Shown here: positions 11,248-19,787 of the stretch, piece after piece
How positions within the stretch are numbered: position 1 is the stretch's first letter
Layout of the letters: each line of letters opens with the position of its first letter
Assembly: GCA_965207495.1 (NCBI GenBank)
Contig: OZ242287.1
Span: 2,542,001-2,606,000 of the forward strand
Source: Bin5 sp965207495
GTDB lineage: Bacteria > Chloroflexota > Anaerolineae > Caldilineales > Caldilineaceae
Length of the DNA: 64,000 nt
Direction of reading: 5' to 3'
Position numbers and translations under genes: made by a program
Notes under the pieces: generated by a model
The model's database searches: none
What the model saw: only the letters and a program-made list of their open reading frames with translations
What the model was told of the DNA's origin: nothing

Positions 11248-11650
11248 CAGTGTCCTGATTCCAGCAGTTAGGCAGACCGATCCCAACGCCGCTCGGATTC
11301 TTAGAGCTCTGGGTCCCGGCCTGTCTCTTGTGATTCCTCGACTGGTCGTACAGGAGGTGAACCGGAATCTGACTTCGACAACGCAACTGAGTCAGTTCTA
11401 CCGACTGTTTTCTGCTCACGGCAATGCTACTATCGTTGAAGAACCGGTCCCACGCTCCTTTGTTGTGAAGTATATCGAGCTTGGTCTACCCGAAAAAGCT
11501 GATGCGTTCATAGGCGCATTTGTGGACTGGTTGCGGATTCCCTACCTCATCTCTGCAAACAGGCACTTTTTGCGAAATCTCCATATCGACGCCTTCATCG
11601 TCCTAAATGCCGCCGAATTTCAATCAGTGCTTCGCAGGGACTCGACTTAG
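11228..11650 (+). CDS. vapC: PIN-domain toxin (VapC-like ribonuclease)
   Basis: PIN-domain toxins are Mg-dependent RNases that cut tRNA or rRNA. The 140-residue protein shows the expected acidic residues: Asp5 in ICIDSSV, Glu in VVQEVNRN near residue 44, Asp in EKADAFIGAF near residue 97, and the terminal SANRHFL segment near residues 113-119, where the usual acidic residue before the Asn-Arg-His is replaced by Ala. It starts inside the antitoxin gene. The codon usage of the pair is less C-ended than valS or the pyr genes, consistent with recent acquisition of a mobile toxin-antitoxin unit. Confidence 0.78.
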   Translation: MRICIDSSVLIPAVRQTDPNAARILRALGPGLSLVIPRLVVQEVNRNLTSTTQLSQFYRLFSAHGNATIVEEPVPRSFVVKYIELGLPEKADAFIGAFVDWLRIPYLISANRHFLRNLHIDAFIVLNAAEFQSVLRRDST

Positions 11651-11754
11651 GCCCTTACCAGATCATTGCCGAAAGCGCTCAAAGTGCCGAATGAGTCGTC
11701 TTCAAACGGGATGTTGTGGCATTCAAAATGATGGACAGATCGTTTGTGATAATT

Positions 11755-11783
11755 TTGACAATGCAACGCCCGCCTGCTATACT
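11755..11783 (+). promoter_or_regulatory. Consensus promoter of the Rieske/cytochrome b operon
   Basis: TTGACA at 11755-11760 and TATACT at 11778-11783 are separated by exactly 17 bases. Initiation near 11790 would give an untranslated leader of about 128 bases before the Rieske gene. Confidence 0.85.
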
Positions 11784-11917
11784 CTGATCGACTCTATCGA
11801 ACGATGCACCGCAGTCCCGCCAGGCTTTGAATCCCGTTTCGTCAAGCCTGCCGGAAGGATGAGAAAGGGGCGAGAAGTGGGACCAAACTTCCCTCTTCCC
11901 CAAGGAGACCAGACACT

Positions 11918-12886
11918 ATGGCGGAAGTGAGTCAGGCATGGCTCGACAGAGTAGAACGCGCGCAACAAATGGCCGCCGAAAGACTGGGCGTCGACGTCAG
12001 TTCGATGCTGCCCCCCCGCGACATTAGCGAGGGCGAAGCCGCAGAAACTGCTCCACCAACCCAAGCTGCCGCCCCGCAGCCGGAACCGGCTGCCGTTGCC
12101 GCCGAAGCAACACCCGAGCCAGCACCCCAAACCGAACCAGCACCAGTCGTCGAGGCCGAACCGGTCGCCGCCGCGGTCGCGCATGCCGAAGAGGCCCCAA
12201 CCGAAGTCGCCGCGGCCACTGCTGAGGCGCAGGCCCCCACCACTGTCCAAAGTAATGGCAGCGTCGCCGCCGCCGCCGCAGAAAGAGTGGCACCCGTCGG
12301 CCGCGCCGCTGTTCTCGAAGGCTTCGAAACAGGCCAGGAAGGCATTAACCGCCGCGAGTTTCTCTCCTACGCCTGGGGCGGTGCCTTGACCCTTCTGACA
12401 CTGGAAAGCGGCCTCGCCACCTACCAATTCATGTACCCGCGCTTCCGCGAAGGTGAGTTCGGCGGCAAATTCATTCTCGGAGACGCAACCGCCCTGCCCC
12501 AGATCGGCATCGATCCGGAAGGCAACTCGACCGGCAAATTCTGGCTCATCAATACCGACGAGGGGCCGCGCGCGCTCTACATGGTCTGCACCCACCTCGG
12601 CTGCCTCTACAAGTGGGAGCCTTCCAACAACCGCTTTGAATGTCCCTGTCACGGCTCCAAATTCAACCGTGAGGGACATTATATCGAAGGGCCCGCGCCC
12701 CGCTCGCTCGATCAGTTTCTGGTTGAAATCGTCGAGGGAGGTTCAATCGTATCGCAGACTGAAGACGCAGGCGACTTCATCTCGGCGCCAGTACTGCCCT
12801 CGCCTGAAGCTGAAATCGTAGTGGACACAGGCAAGCGCCTGCAGGGCAAGCCAAAAGCTTTATCACCGGCTAAGGCAGTGGTTTAA
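11918..12886 (+). CDS. Rieske 2Fe-2S protein with long N-terminal Ala/Pro-rich extension
   Basis: This is the iron-sulfur subunit of a quinol-oxidising cytochrome b complex. Box I CTHLGC gives ligands Cys224 and His226, and box II CPCHGS gives Cys242 and His245; Cys229 and Cys244 form the conserved disulfide. Unusually, the Tat-like motif NRREFL and its hydrophobic segment sit at about residues 142-168, preceded by about 140 residues dominated by Ala, Pro, Glu and Thr. That leaves a long cytoplasmic tail if the Tat signal acts as an uncleaved anchor. The ATG at 11918 follows a clear AAGGAG. It heads a four-gene operon with a second Rieske protein, cytochrome b and cytochrome c. Confidence 0.93.
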   Translation: MAEVSQAWLDRVERAQQMAAERLGVDVSSMLPPRDISEGEAAETAPPTQAAAPQPEPAAVAAEATPEPAPQTEPAPVVEAEPVAAAVAHAEEAPTEVAAATAEAQAPTTVQSNGSVAAAAAERVAPVGRAAVLEGFETGQEGINRREFLSYAWGGALTLLTLESGLATYQFMYPRFREGEFGGKFILGDATALPQIGIDPEGNSTGKFWLINTDEGPRALYMVCTHLGCLYKWEPSNNRFECPCHGSKFNREGHYIEGPAPRSLDQFLVEIVEGGSIVSQTEDAGDFISAPVLPSPEAEIVVDTGKRLQGKPKALSPAKAVV

Positions 12887-12973
12887 AAGCCGCCTTATAG
12901 AGCAAGGGGCAGGAACGCTACACGACGAACCTTGAACTTGGGGAGTGATATCTAACCGGAGACATCGGACAAA

Positions 12974-13672
12974 GTGACTGTCCGTCAATTGGTAGGGGAA
13001 CAGGAACCAGGGAAAAGAGAAACCAGATCAGTCGCCGAGAAGATTGCGCCGCTCACGCGCGCAAAACTGTCCGGCTCACCATCTGGAAACCACCACGCCC
13101 GTAATAGGGGCGCGAGTCGACGCGAGTTTCTGATTTACGCTTGGGCCGGGATGTTGGCGGCAATGACCGTGGGTACTGGAGTGGCTGCCTATCAGTTCCT
13201 TTACCCTCGGCAGCGCATGAACGAATTTGGAGGCAAATTCTACCTTGGCGCCGCCTCCGACATGCCGCCAGTCGGCAGTGAACCGCAAGCGAATGTCTAC
13301 GGCAAATTCTGGTTGGCCAACGCCGAGAAAGGACTGCGTGCATTCTATGAAATATGCACACATCCCTGGCCCAACAACCCCCACAAGTACAGGTGGGATT
13401 CTGCAAGGAGTCTCTTTAGTTGCCCATGGTGCGGCTCAAAGTTTAGCCTCGAAGGGCATTACATCGAGGGCCCTGCGCCCCGCTCCTTGGACCAATTTGA
13501 AATCGAGATAGGGGTCGGACGCGCCACCGTTGCAGAGACAACTCACGTAGGGGACAAAATCGAACCTCCTATCGTGCCTTCTGCGGAAGCCGAGATTGTG
13601 GTCGACACGGGAATGCTAATTGAAGGGCTGCCAAAAGGTGATAGTCCTTTGCTGAATAGATATCAAGGTTAA
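12974..13672 (+). CDS. Rieske-fold paralog with altered cluster ligands
   Basis: This 232-residue protein is a paralog of its upstream neighbour. It shares the Tat-like SRREFL at about residue 50, the QFLYPR and NEFGGKFYLG stretches, EGHYIEGPAPRSLDQF after box II, and the AEAEIVVDTG tail. The cluster-binding region differs. Box I keeps Cys128 and His130, but the disulfide Cys is Pro133. Box II reads CPWCGS, so Cys150 is kept, the disulfide Cys is Trp152 and the ligand His is Cys153. Spacing between the boxes is four residues longer. The start is a GTG at 12974. If a cluster binds, it would have three Cys and one His; otherwise the subunit is structural. It is intact and lies in the operon. 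Confidence 0.85.
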   Translation: MTVRQLVGEQEPGKRETRSVAEKIAPLTRAKLSGSPSGNHHARNRGASRREFLIYAWAGMLAAMTVGTGVAAYQFLYPRQRMNEFGGKFYLGAASDMPPVGSEPQANVYGKFWLANAEKGLRAFYEICTHPWPNNPHKYRWDSARSLFSCPWCGSKFSLEGHYIEGPAPRSLDQFEIEIGVGRATVAETTHVGDKIEPPIVPSAEAEIVVDTGMLIEGLPKGDSPLLNRYQG

Positions 13673-13725
13673 AGACAGCGTGTCTTAAAACCTGAGACTT
13701 CCTTACCAGGAGACGACAGAACCAG

Positions 13726-15369
13726 ATGGGACTCCAAGAAAATATCCGCGAAAAAGGAGTTCTCGGCGCGGTAGCTGCCCAGGCAGACGACGTATTCACC
13801 CGCCTGACCGCCGGCATCGATGCCGGTGAGTTCCGCCGCATGTTGCAGGGCGAACCGCCCGGCCGCCCCAACCCGCGCCTCAAGCCCCATAGCGAAGGCT
13901 TCCTGCTCCACATCAAGCCCACCTACTACCACGAGAGCGTGACCCGCTTCACCCATACCTACCGGCTGGGTTTGCTCTCCACCTATCTCTTCATCGTCGA
14001 AACCATCACCGGCATCCTCCTCATGATCTGGTACGCGCCTTCCCCGGAACGCGCTTACGTCGATATGATTCTGCTCCTGACCAATATACCCTTTGGCCAG
14101 TTCCTGCGCGACATGCACCGGCTCGGAGCAGAAGCGATGGTGGCTATCGTCACCCTTCACATGGTCAGGTGTTACCTGACAGGCAGCTATAAACCGCCGC
14201 GCCAGTTTACCTGGTTTACCGGCGTGCTACTACTGGTAATGACCCTCTTCCTCAGCTTTTCCGGCTACCTGCTGCCCTGGGATCAGCTCGCATTCTGGGC
14301 TGTCACCATCGGCACCTCCATGGCCGAAGCCGTGCCGCCCGCCGTAGTCGGCGAAACCGTCAACCTGCTAGCCCGCGGCGCGCCTGACATCGGCGCAAAC
14401 GGACTTCTGCGCTTCTACCTGCTGCACGTCCTTTTCCTGCCGCTGCTGCTGATCCTTTTCTTCTTCGTCCACTACTATAAGGTCGTCCACTTCGGCATCA
14501 GCCTGCCCGCCGACGAAGAGGAAGTAGGCGAGGACACCGCCAACCGCGTCCCCGCCGACAAGCGCGTCTACTACCTGCCCGACGTCCTGGTCGACGAGAC
14601 CTGTTTCATGACCGTCATGACCTCCCTGCTCATCGTCCTCACGGTCTTCTTCTTCCAGGCTCCCTTGGAACACATTGCCAACCCGCAGTCAACGCCCCTC
14701 CATACCGTCGCGCCCTGGTACTTCTATTGGCTGCAGGGGCTGCTCAAAATCGCAGACAAGTTCATCGCCGGCGTCCTCCTTCCCGGCGTGCTTCTCGTCC
14801 TGCTCATGGCCATCCCCTATCTCGACTACAACCCCAGCCGCCGTGGCAAAGACCGCAAGGTAGCCATCGTCGCCGGAATCGTCGCAGGGGCTGTCATGAT
14901 AATTTGGAGCTGGATGGGCACGCCCGAATACGCCGTAGAAGGCGCCCCCGCGGTCGAAATCGTTCAGGACGTGATGCCCGAAGAAGGCTCCGGCCTCTCC
15001 CGTGAAATCGGCTACAAACATCTGCCGCTCGGCGTCTGGCGCACCGACGAAGTGTACGACGTGCACGATCACGAATTCGAAGAGCTCCTCCACGAGTTCA
15101 ACAACGCCGTCGATTTCTACCGCCGCCAAGACCCCGATTTCAACGCGCCCATCGGCATTTTGACGATTTCCCAGGCCCAACCCCGCCTCAAGAAGTTGAA
15201 CTGGGAAGTCAACTGGTTCGACTCCGAAGGGACGGCCGGCAAATATGAAAAAACATTCTGGCTGCACCAGGACTCCCTTTACTGGGAGCAATACGGCTGG
15301 AAGCACCTGTTCCTTGGCTACGTTGCCGATGGATGGAAGAGTCTGTCCGGCGCTCTTGTAGGAGAGTAA
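13726..15369 (+). CDS. Cytochrome b, b6-type with fused C-terminal half
   Basis: This is the quinol-oxidising, transmembrane diheme subunit of a bc/b6f-type complex. Of 547 residues, about 45-410 are membrane-spanning. The heme ligands are His131/His145 (13 residues between) and His234/His249 (14 between); the longer second spacing is the b6-type pattern. The subunit IV-like half is fused, and its Qo-site motif reads APWYF in place of PEWY. From about residue 415 there is a soluble C-terminal extension of some 130 residues, rich in acidic and aromatic residues, that ordinary cytochrome b lacks and that I do not recognise. An ATG follows a CAGGAGA site. The neighbours are Rieske and cytochrome c genes. 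Confidence 0.92.
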   Translation: MGLQENIREKGVLGAVAAQADDVFTRLTAGIDAGEFRRMLQGEPPGRPNPRLKPHSEGFLLHIKPTYYHESVTRFTHTYRLGLLSTYLFIVETITGILLMIWYAPSPERAYVDMILLLTNIPFGQFLRDMHRLGAEAMVAIVTLHMVRCYLTGSYKPPRQFTWFTGVLLLVMTLFLSFSGYLLPWDQLAFWAVTIGTSMAEAVPPAVVGETVNLLARGAPDIGANGLLRFYLLHVLFLPLLLILFFFVHYYKVVHFGISLPADEEEVGEDTANRVPADKRVYYLPDVLVDETCFMTVMTSLLIVLTVFFFQAPLEHIANPQSTPLHTVAPWYFYWLQGLLKIADKFIAGVLLPGVLLVLLMAIPYLDYNPSRRGKDRKVAIVAGIVAGAVMIIWSWMGTPEYAVEGAPAVEIVQDVMPEEGSGLSREIGYKHLPLGVWRTDEVYDVHDHEFEELLHEFNNAVDFYRRQDPDFNAPIGILTISQAQPRLKKLNWEVNWFDSEGTAGKYEKTFWLHQDSLYWEQYGWKHLFLGYVADGWKSLSGALVGE

Positions 15370-15379
15370 TACAGCCACT

Positions 15380-16297
15380 ATGCATCGTCTCTACACCAGA
15401 TCTCCTATCGCCAAAATAATGTGGGGCATTCTGTCCTCACTGGTCGGCATCGTCGTGCTCCTAATGGTCTTGGTAAGCGAAAACCCCCGCATGGAAGCGC
15501 AGACCATAAACTGGGAAGGCCGCTCAATCGAGAACGGCGCCAAGCTTTTCTCCGACAACTGCCTCATCTGCCACGGTCCCGATGGTCAGGGAATCCTGGG
15601 CAAAGGGCCCGGGCTGAATAGCTACTACTTTTTCACCGATACCGGGCGCCTCAAGGACGTTGGCTGGGTCGGCTCGCTCGAAGACTACGTGAAACTTACC
15701 ATCGCCGCCGGCCGCCCCAGCAAAACAGAAAGCCAGTGGCCCGAAGTCATGCCCACTTGGGGAGGCCAATTCGGCGGACCCCTACGCGGCGACCAGGTCG
15801 TAGATCTGACCCTTTACGTCATGAACTGGAAAGAATCTGCTCTGGCCCAGTCACCGGCCGAAGACCCATTCCAACCCTTCGATGACGTCTTCAAACCTGC
15901 TGAATTCCAAAACACGGCCTATATCCTGCTCAGCGAAGAAGAACAGGCCGCAGCCCTTGAAGAATACAGAGCCCGCAACATCCGCTCGCCCCAGGACATC
16001 TGGAAGGGCGAGGCCTGTTTCGCCTGCCACAATCTCGAAGAGAGACAGGTAGACCTCGCTGGCCAGAACGGCCCCAACTTCGCCGACCTCTACGAACGCG
16101 CCGGCTCTCGCGTCGAAGGCATGACCGCCGAAGAGTACGTCTACGAAAGCATCGTCAATCCCACCGCCTTCGAGGTCGAAACTTACGACGCCCGCCAGAT
16201 GCCGCAAAACTTCGCCGAAAAACTCAGCGAAGACGAGATCCAGGGGCTCGTAGCCTGGCTGCTCGATCCCGATCGGGAAGAAATTACGGAGGAGTAA
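15380..16297 (+). CDS. Membrane-anchored diheme cytochrome c
   Basis: This 305-residue protein has one N-terminal hydrophobic helix (residues about 11-32) and two c-type heme sites: CLICH at 61-65 and CFACH at 213-217. Each is in a separate cytochrome c domain with candidate distal Met residues (MPTWGGQF in the first, ARQMPQNF in the second). It starts 10 bases after the cytochrome b stop, so it almost certainly serves as the c1/f-like electron acceptor of the same complex, facing the periplasm side. Two hemes rather than one on this subunit distinguish it from classical cytochrome c1 or f. Confidence 0.92.
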   Translation: MHRLYTRSPIAKIMWGILSSLVGIVVLLMVLVSENPRMEAQTINWEGRSIENGAKLFSDNCLICHGPDGQGILGKGPGLNSYYFFTDTGRLKDVGWVGSLEDYVKLTIAAGRPSKTESQWPEVMPTWGGQFGGPLRGDQVVDLTLYVMNWKESALAQSPAEDPFQPFDDVFKPAEFQNTAYILLSEEEQAAALEEYRARNIRSPQDIWKGEACFACHNLEERQVDLAGQNGPNFADLYERAGSRVEGMTAEEYVYESIVNPTAFEVETYDARQMPQNFAEKLSEDEIQGLVAWLLDPDREEITEE

Positions 16298-16417
16298 AGA
16301 GCGAGGGGAGTGGGGTGGCTTCCTCGCCACGCCTCCCTTTGGAACCACCCCCCCATCTTCTCGCCGCTTCCTTCTCTTTCCTCTTCACAGTCATACAGTC
16401 AAATCAGAGGTTGTTGC

Positions 16418-17134
16418 GTGACAAGCGCAAAGCCGCAACATTTCCGGAACCGTCGCCACGCCGGCGCGCTGCTCGGAGCCATGCTCCAGGAGTTGGAGGC
16501 TGTCAACCCGCTTGTCCTCGGCCTGGTCCGAGGCGGAGTTCCCGTCGCCAGCGAGGTCGCCAGCGCCCTGCAAGCGCCCCTCGACGTCTGGCTCGTCCGC
16601 AAGCTCGGAGTCCCCGGCCAGACCGAATTGGCCTTCGGTGCCATCGCCGAAGGCGGAGTCCAGGTCATCAACCAGAAGGTAGTCGCCCAGCAGAGGCTGA
16701 GCAACGACCGCATCCGCAAGATCTCGCGCCAGCAGCAGCGTGAGCTCTCCCGCCGCGCCCGGCTCTTCCGCCGCGGCCGCCCACCCGCTCCCATCAAAGA
16801 CCGCACAATCTTCCTCATCGACGACGGCCTTGCCACCGGCGCCTCCATGCGCGCCGCCATCCAGGCCCTGACCCATCGCGAACCGCGTGAAATCGTACCT
16901 GCGGTCCCCGTCGCTCCCTCGAGTACCATCGCCCAATTGCAGACGCAGCCCACGCCGCCGGCCCCCGGCGCCGCAGACGCCGGCGCCAACCTGGTCAGCC
17001 GCGTCGTCGCACTCCTTTCCCCCGCACCATTCTGGGGAGTCGGCGCCTGGTACGACGACTTTCGCCAGGTAAGCGACGCCGAAGTCGCCCGCCTCCTGGC
17101 AAACCACGCGCCCTCTGGCGACGCCCTGAAATGA
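16418..17134 (+). CDS. Phosphoribosyltransferase-domain protein
   Basis: The 238-residue product has a type I phosphoribosyltransferase fold. LGLVRGGVPVA near residue 31 is the early loop, and IFLIDDGLATGASMRAAI near residues 129-146 is the PRPP-binding motif. Proteins of this type are annotated only as putative phosphoribosyltransferases; the acceptor base is unknown. About 25 residues rich in Pro and Ala near residues 178-200 interrupt the C-terminal part. The frame is open from 16310, but the GTG at 16418 has an AGAGG site and gives a family-like start. It follows the cytochrome operon by 120 bases with no clear functional link. Confidence 0.8.
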   Translation: MTSAKPQHFRNRRHAGALLGAMLQELEAVNPLVLGLVRGGVPVASEVASALQAPLDVWLVRKLGVPGQTELAFGAIAEGGVQVINQKVVAQQRLSNDRIRKISRQQQRELSRRARLFRRGRPPAPIKDRTIFLIDDGLATGASMRAAIQALTHREPREIVPAVPVAPSSTIAQLQTQPTPPAPGAADAGANLVSRVVALLSPAPFWGVGAWYDDFRQVSDAEVARLLANHAPSGDALK

Positions 17135-17271
17135 ATATCTCCGGCTTTCAGCCCTCCTGCCACTGTATCCTGAATACGAAGTCTGGTGCGAAAGCCATTG
17201 TCTCCTTGGCCAGTGACCGTCGCAGCTCGTACCTATCTCGATTTTCCCAATGAACCAATTATTTTATTCAC

Positions 17272-17299
17272 TTGACACGCGTTTCTCAAACCATATAAT
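17272..17299 (+). promoter_or_regulatory. Consensus promoter of the ABC importer/dioxygenase operon
   Basis: TTGACA at 17272-17277 and TATAAT at 17294-17299 are separated by 16 bases. The binding-protein gene begins about 50 bases downstream of the predicted start site. Confidence 0.85.
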
Positions 17300-17357
17300 C
17301 TACACAATCCCCCCTAAGTTCATCGGTGGGCGTTCAACATGAAAAGGAGACGCAACC

Positions 17358-18752
17358 ATGCAACGTACGTTATCAAGACGTGATTTCTTGAAAACCGCGG
17401 CCTTGACTGGTGGCGCGGCGGCCTTGGCCGCCTGCGTAGCCCCCGCAGCCCCAGGCGCTGATGGAGGAGAAAGCGAAGCCGCGATGGCCCCGGTCGAAAT
17501 CCAGTGGTGGTCCTTCCCCCTCGGCCTCCCCGGCGACATCCTTCCCCACGGTACCTGGGAACAGGAGAGGGCCGACGAATACAGCGATATGACCGAGGGC
17601 GTGACCATCACCTACCAGGCGGTGGGCTGGGATTCCATTGTGAAGGTTCAGACCTCGATCGCCTCCGGCAATCCCCCACATACAGTCCTCCGAGCCAGCG
17701 TTGATGGCATCATCCAGGCACTTCAATCCGATGTCGCCGTAGAGATCGAGCTTCCCCAGGAGTTCCAGGATGACCTCCCGGGAGGCTGGTACGAAGGCAT
17801 GCATTTCAGGGGCAAGAACTACATGGTGCCCTTCTACACGCTTGCCAACGGCATGGTCTTAAACCTTGACATCGTTGAAGAGGCCGGCGCTGACCACCTG
17901 CTTCCCCAAGGCCCAGCAAGAACGTGGGACTTCGACACCTATCTGGCTATGATGAAGGCCTGCACCTTCGAACGCGATGACGGCTCGCAGGTCTGGGGAG
18001 GCGTTTTCTCCGCCGCTGAAACAAATCCATTCTTCTATTGGCCGGACCAGGTCCTCAGTTGGAACTGGGGAACCGACACCGTAGAGCTCAGAGACGGCGA
18101 GTGGGTCTGTAAACTGGCCGAAGAAGAAGGCCTCGCCTGGCTGCAATGGCTGCAGGACCTCTATTTCGTTCATGAAGTCATTCCCAATCCGTCCGGCCTC
18201 AGCGCCAGCCGTTGGGACTACTTCTTCCAGAAGTCCCTCCTCGGCGGTATCGGCCCCAGCATTGGCTGGTCACAGCGCCCCGGCGTCGAAGTCGATCCCA
18301 CGACCCTGGTCGTCACTGATACCGAGCGCGAAATAAACTGGATGTTTGTCCAGCCGCCCACCAACCCAGGTGTCGATCACTCCCTTTACTGGGGTGGGCC
18401 CAATCTGGATGTCAATTCCATCGTCTACCGCGCCGGCGGTGCCAATGAGATAGGCCCGTCGATCGACTTCGCGCTCTGGCTCTCCAACAGAGAGAACCAG
18501 AAGTGGATCGCGCAGTACCTGCTGCCCGCACGCGTATCAGCAGTTGAAGGCGTCGACAATCCCATGTTGGAGTGGCACTACGAGCACTACATCCCCTATG
18601 GCCGGCAGAGAGCTTCCGCCCACGGCGGACGCGCACGAGAGACCGTCGAGCAGCTGGAGCTGGTGCATCAGAAGATTTTCCTGCCCACGCCTCCCGAAGA
18701 AGCAGTGCAGGATTTCTGTGACACGATCGCAAAACTGGACTGGTACGTCTAA
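17358..18752 (+). CDS. ABC importer substrate-binding protein, Tat lipoprotein (family 1)
   Basis: This extracellular solute-binding protein of the sugar (CUT1) class is 464 residues. The N-terminus combines a canonical Tat motif SRRDFLK (residues 6-12) with a lipobox ending at Cys26, so it is probably exported folded and lipid-anchored. The mature part has family 1 features such as EIQWWSFP, WDSIVKVQTSIASGNPP and AVEIELPQEFQDDLPGG. Two matching permease genes follow, so the three form an importer; no ATPase is encoded here, as is common when one MsmK-like ATPase is shared. Three phytanoyl-CoA dioxygenase-like genes lie downstream in the same direction, hinting that the imported solute is their substrate or precursor. 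Confidence 0.92.
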   Translation: MQRTLSRRDFLKTAALTGGAAALAACVAPAAPGADGGESEAAMAPVEIQWWSFPLGLPGDILPHGTWEQERADEYSDMTEGVTITYQAVGWDSIVKVQTSIASGNPPHTVLRASVDGIIQALQSDVAVEIELPQEFQDDLPGGWYEGMHFRGKNYMVPFYTLANGMVLNLDIVEEAGADHLLPQGPARTWDFDTYLAMMKACTFERDDGSQVWGGVFSAAETNPFFYWPDQVLSWNWGTDTVELRDGEWVCKLAEEEGLAWLQWLQDLYFVHEVIPNPSGLSASRWDYFFQKSLLGGIGPSIGWSQRPGVEVDPTTLVVTDTEREINWMFVQPPTNPGVDHSLYWGGPNLDVNSIVYRAGGANEIGPSIDFALWLSNRENQKWIAQYLLPARVSAVEGVDNPMLEWHYEHYIPYGRQRASAHGGRARETVEQLELVHQKIFLPTPPEEAVQDFCDTIAKLDWYV

Positions 18753-18764
18753 AGTTCCATCACA

Positions 18765-18814
18765 GGCATTGCGTATTGCAGGGCGGCCCAAGGGCGCTCG
18801 CAATACGCAATGCC
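18765..18814 (+). promoter_or_regulatory. Perfect 15-bp inverted repeat between binding-protein and permease genes
   Basis: GGCATTGCGTATTGC at 18765-18779 is repeated in reverse complement at 18800-18814, with a 20-base loop. No T-run follows, so it is not a classical terminator; it may stabilise the upstream message or lower downstream expression. Its right arm overlaps the first possible ATG of the permease at 18810. Confidence 0.8.
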
Positions 18815-18824
18815 CCCCAATAAC

Positions 18825-19772
18825 ATGACAGACAGGGTAGACAAAATCGGCACCGGCTGGCGCCAGCGACCAAAGTCGATCCCGTGGCCGCGTCTGACCA
18901 ACGCACAGTCGGAAACGCTTTGGGGTTTTCTCCTGATCGCCCCCTTCATGGTCTTGTTTGTAATCTTTGTCCTCCTTCCTTACGGCATGGTCATCTGGTT
19001 GAGCATCGTCGACTGGCATCCGCGCGGCGTCACCGAGTACGTAGGCCTGCAAAATTATGCAGACGTCATCGAGATGCCCAGCGCCCAGAAGTCAATGGTC
19101 AACTCCTTCTACTACACCTTCATGGTTGTCCCGATCTCGACTGCTCTATCGCTGTTGACCGCCATCCTGATCGTCTCGCTGCGCAGCAGTTCCATGCGCG
19201 GCTTCTTCCAGGCCGCATTCTACCTCCCCGGTGTCATCTCCGGGTTGGCAGTAGCAATAATTTGGCGCTTTGTTTTTGACTTTCATGTCGGCGTTCTCAA
19301 CTACTTCCTTTCTGTTGTCAATTTGGAGCCCGTCAACTGGCTCGGCAATATCTACTCGGCACTGCCCTCTTTGGCCGGAATGGCCATCCTGTCCAGTAAC
19401 GGCGTTGCAATTATCATCTTCTGCGCCGCTCTGTTAAGCATTCCTTCCAGCCTGTACGACGCTGCCGCCGTCGATGGCGCGGCCTTCTGGCGCAAGCACT
19501 GGTCGATCACTCTGCCGCTCCTGACGCCCGCAATGCTATATGTGATCGTCGTCTCCACGCTCGGCGCGCTTCAGGTTTTCGTGCCCATCTATGTGTTGAC
19601 TCGCGGCGGACCTGTTCATAGCACCATTACCGTTGGCTACTACATTTACAACCAGCTGATCTTCTACGCCAACTCCGGCACCGCCGCCGCCGCCGGACTG
19701 CTTCTCCTTGTGGCGACCGTCGGCTTTACCGTCTTTCAGTTCCGACGCTTCTCCCAGGTTGTGGAATTCTGA
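18825..19772 (+). CDS. ABC importer permease 1 (MalF/UgpA class)
   Basis: This carbohydrate-type inner-membrane permease has about six transmembrane segments. The cytoplasmic EAA-type loop reads DAAAVDGAAFWRKHWSITLP near residues 209-228, which docks the ATPase. The protein is 315 residues from the ATG at 18825; an in-frame ATG at 18810 would add five residues but lies in the right arm of the hairpin, so the second ATG is preferred with low certainty. It would pair with the permease that starts 15 bases after its stop. Confidence 0.9.
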   Translation: MTDRVDKIGTGWRQRPKSIPWPRLTNAQSETLWGFLLIAPFMVLFVIFVLLPYGMVIWLSIVDWHPRGVTEYVGLQNYADVIEMPSAQKSMVNSFYYTFMVVPISTALSLLTAILIVSLRSSSMRGFFQAAFYLPGVISGLAVAIIWRFVFDFHVGVLNYFLSVVNLEPVNWLGNIYSALPSLAGMAILSSNGVAIIIFCAALLSIPSSLYDAAAVDGAAFWRKHWSITLPLLTPAMLYVIVVSTLGALQVFVPIYVLTRGGPVHSTITVGYYIYNQLIFYANSGTAAAAGLLLLVATVGFTVFQFRRFSQVVEF

Positions 19773-19787
19773 TTCGAAGGCCCGAAC

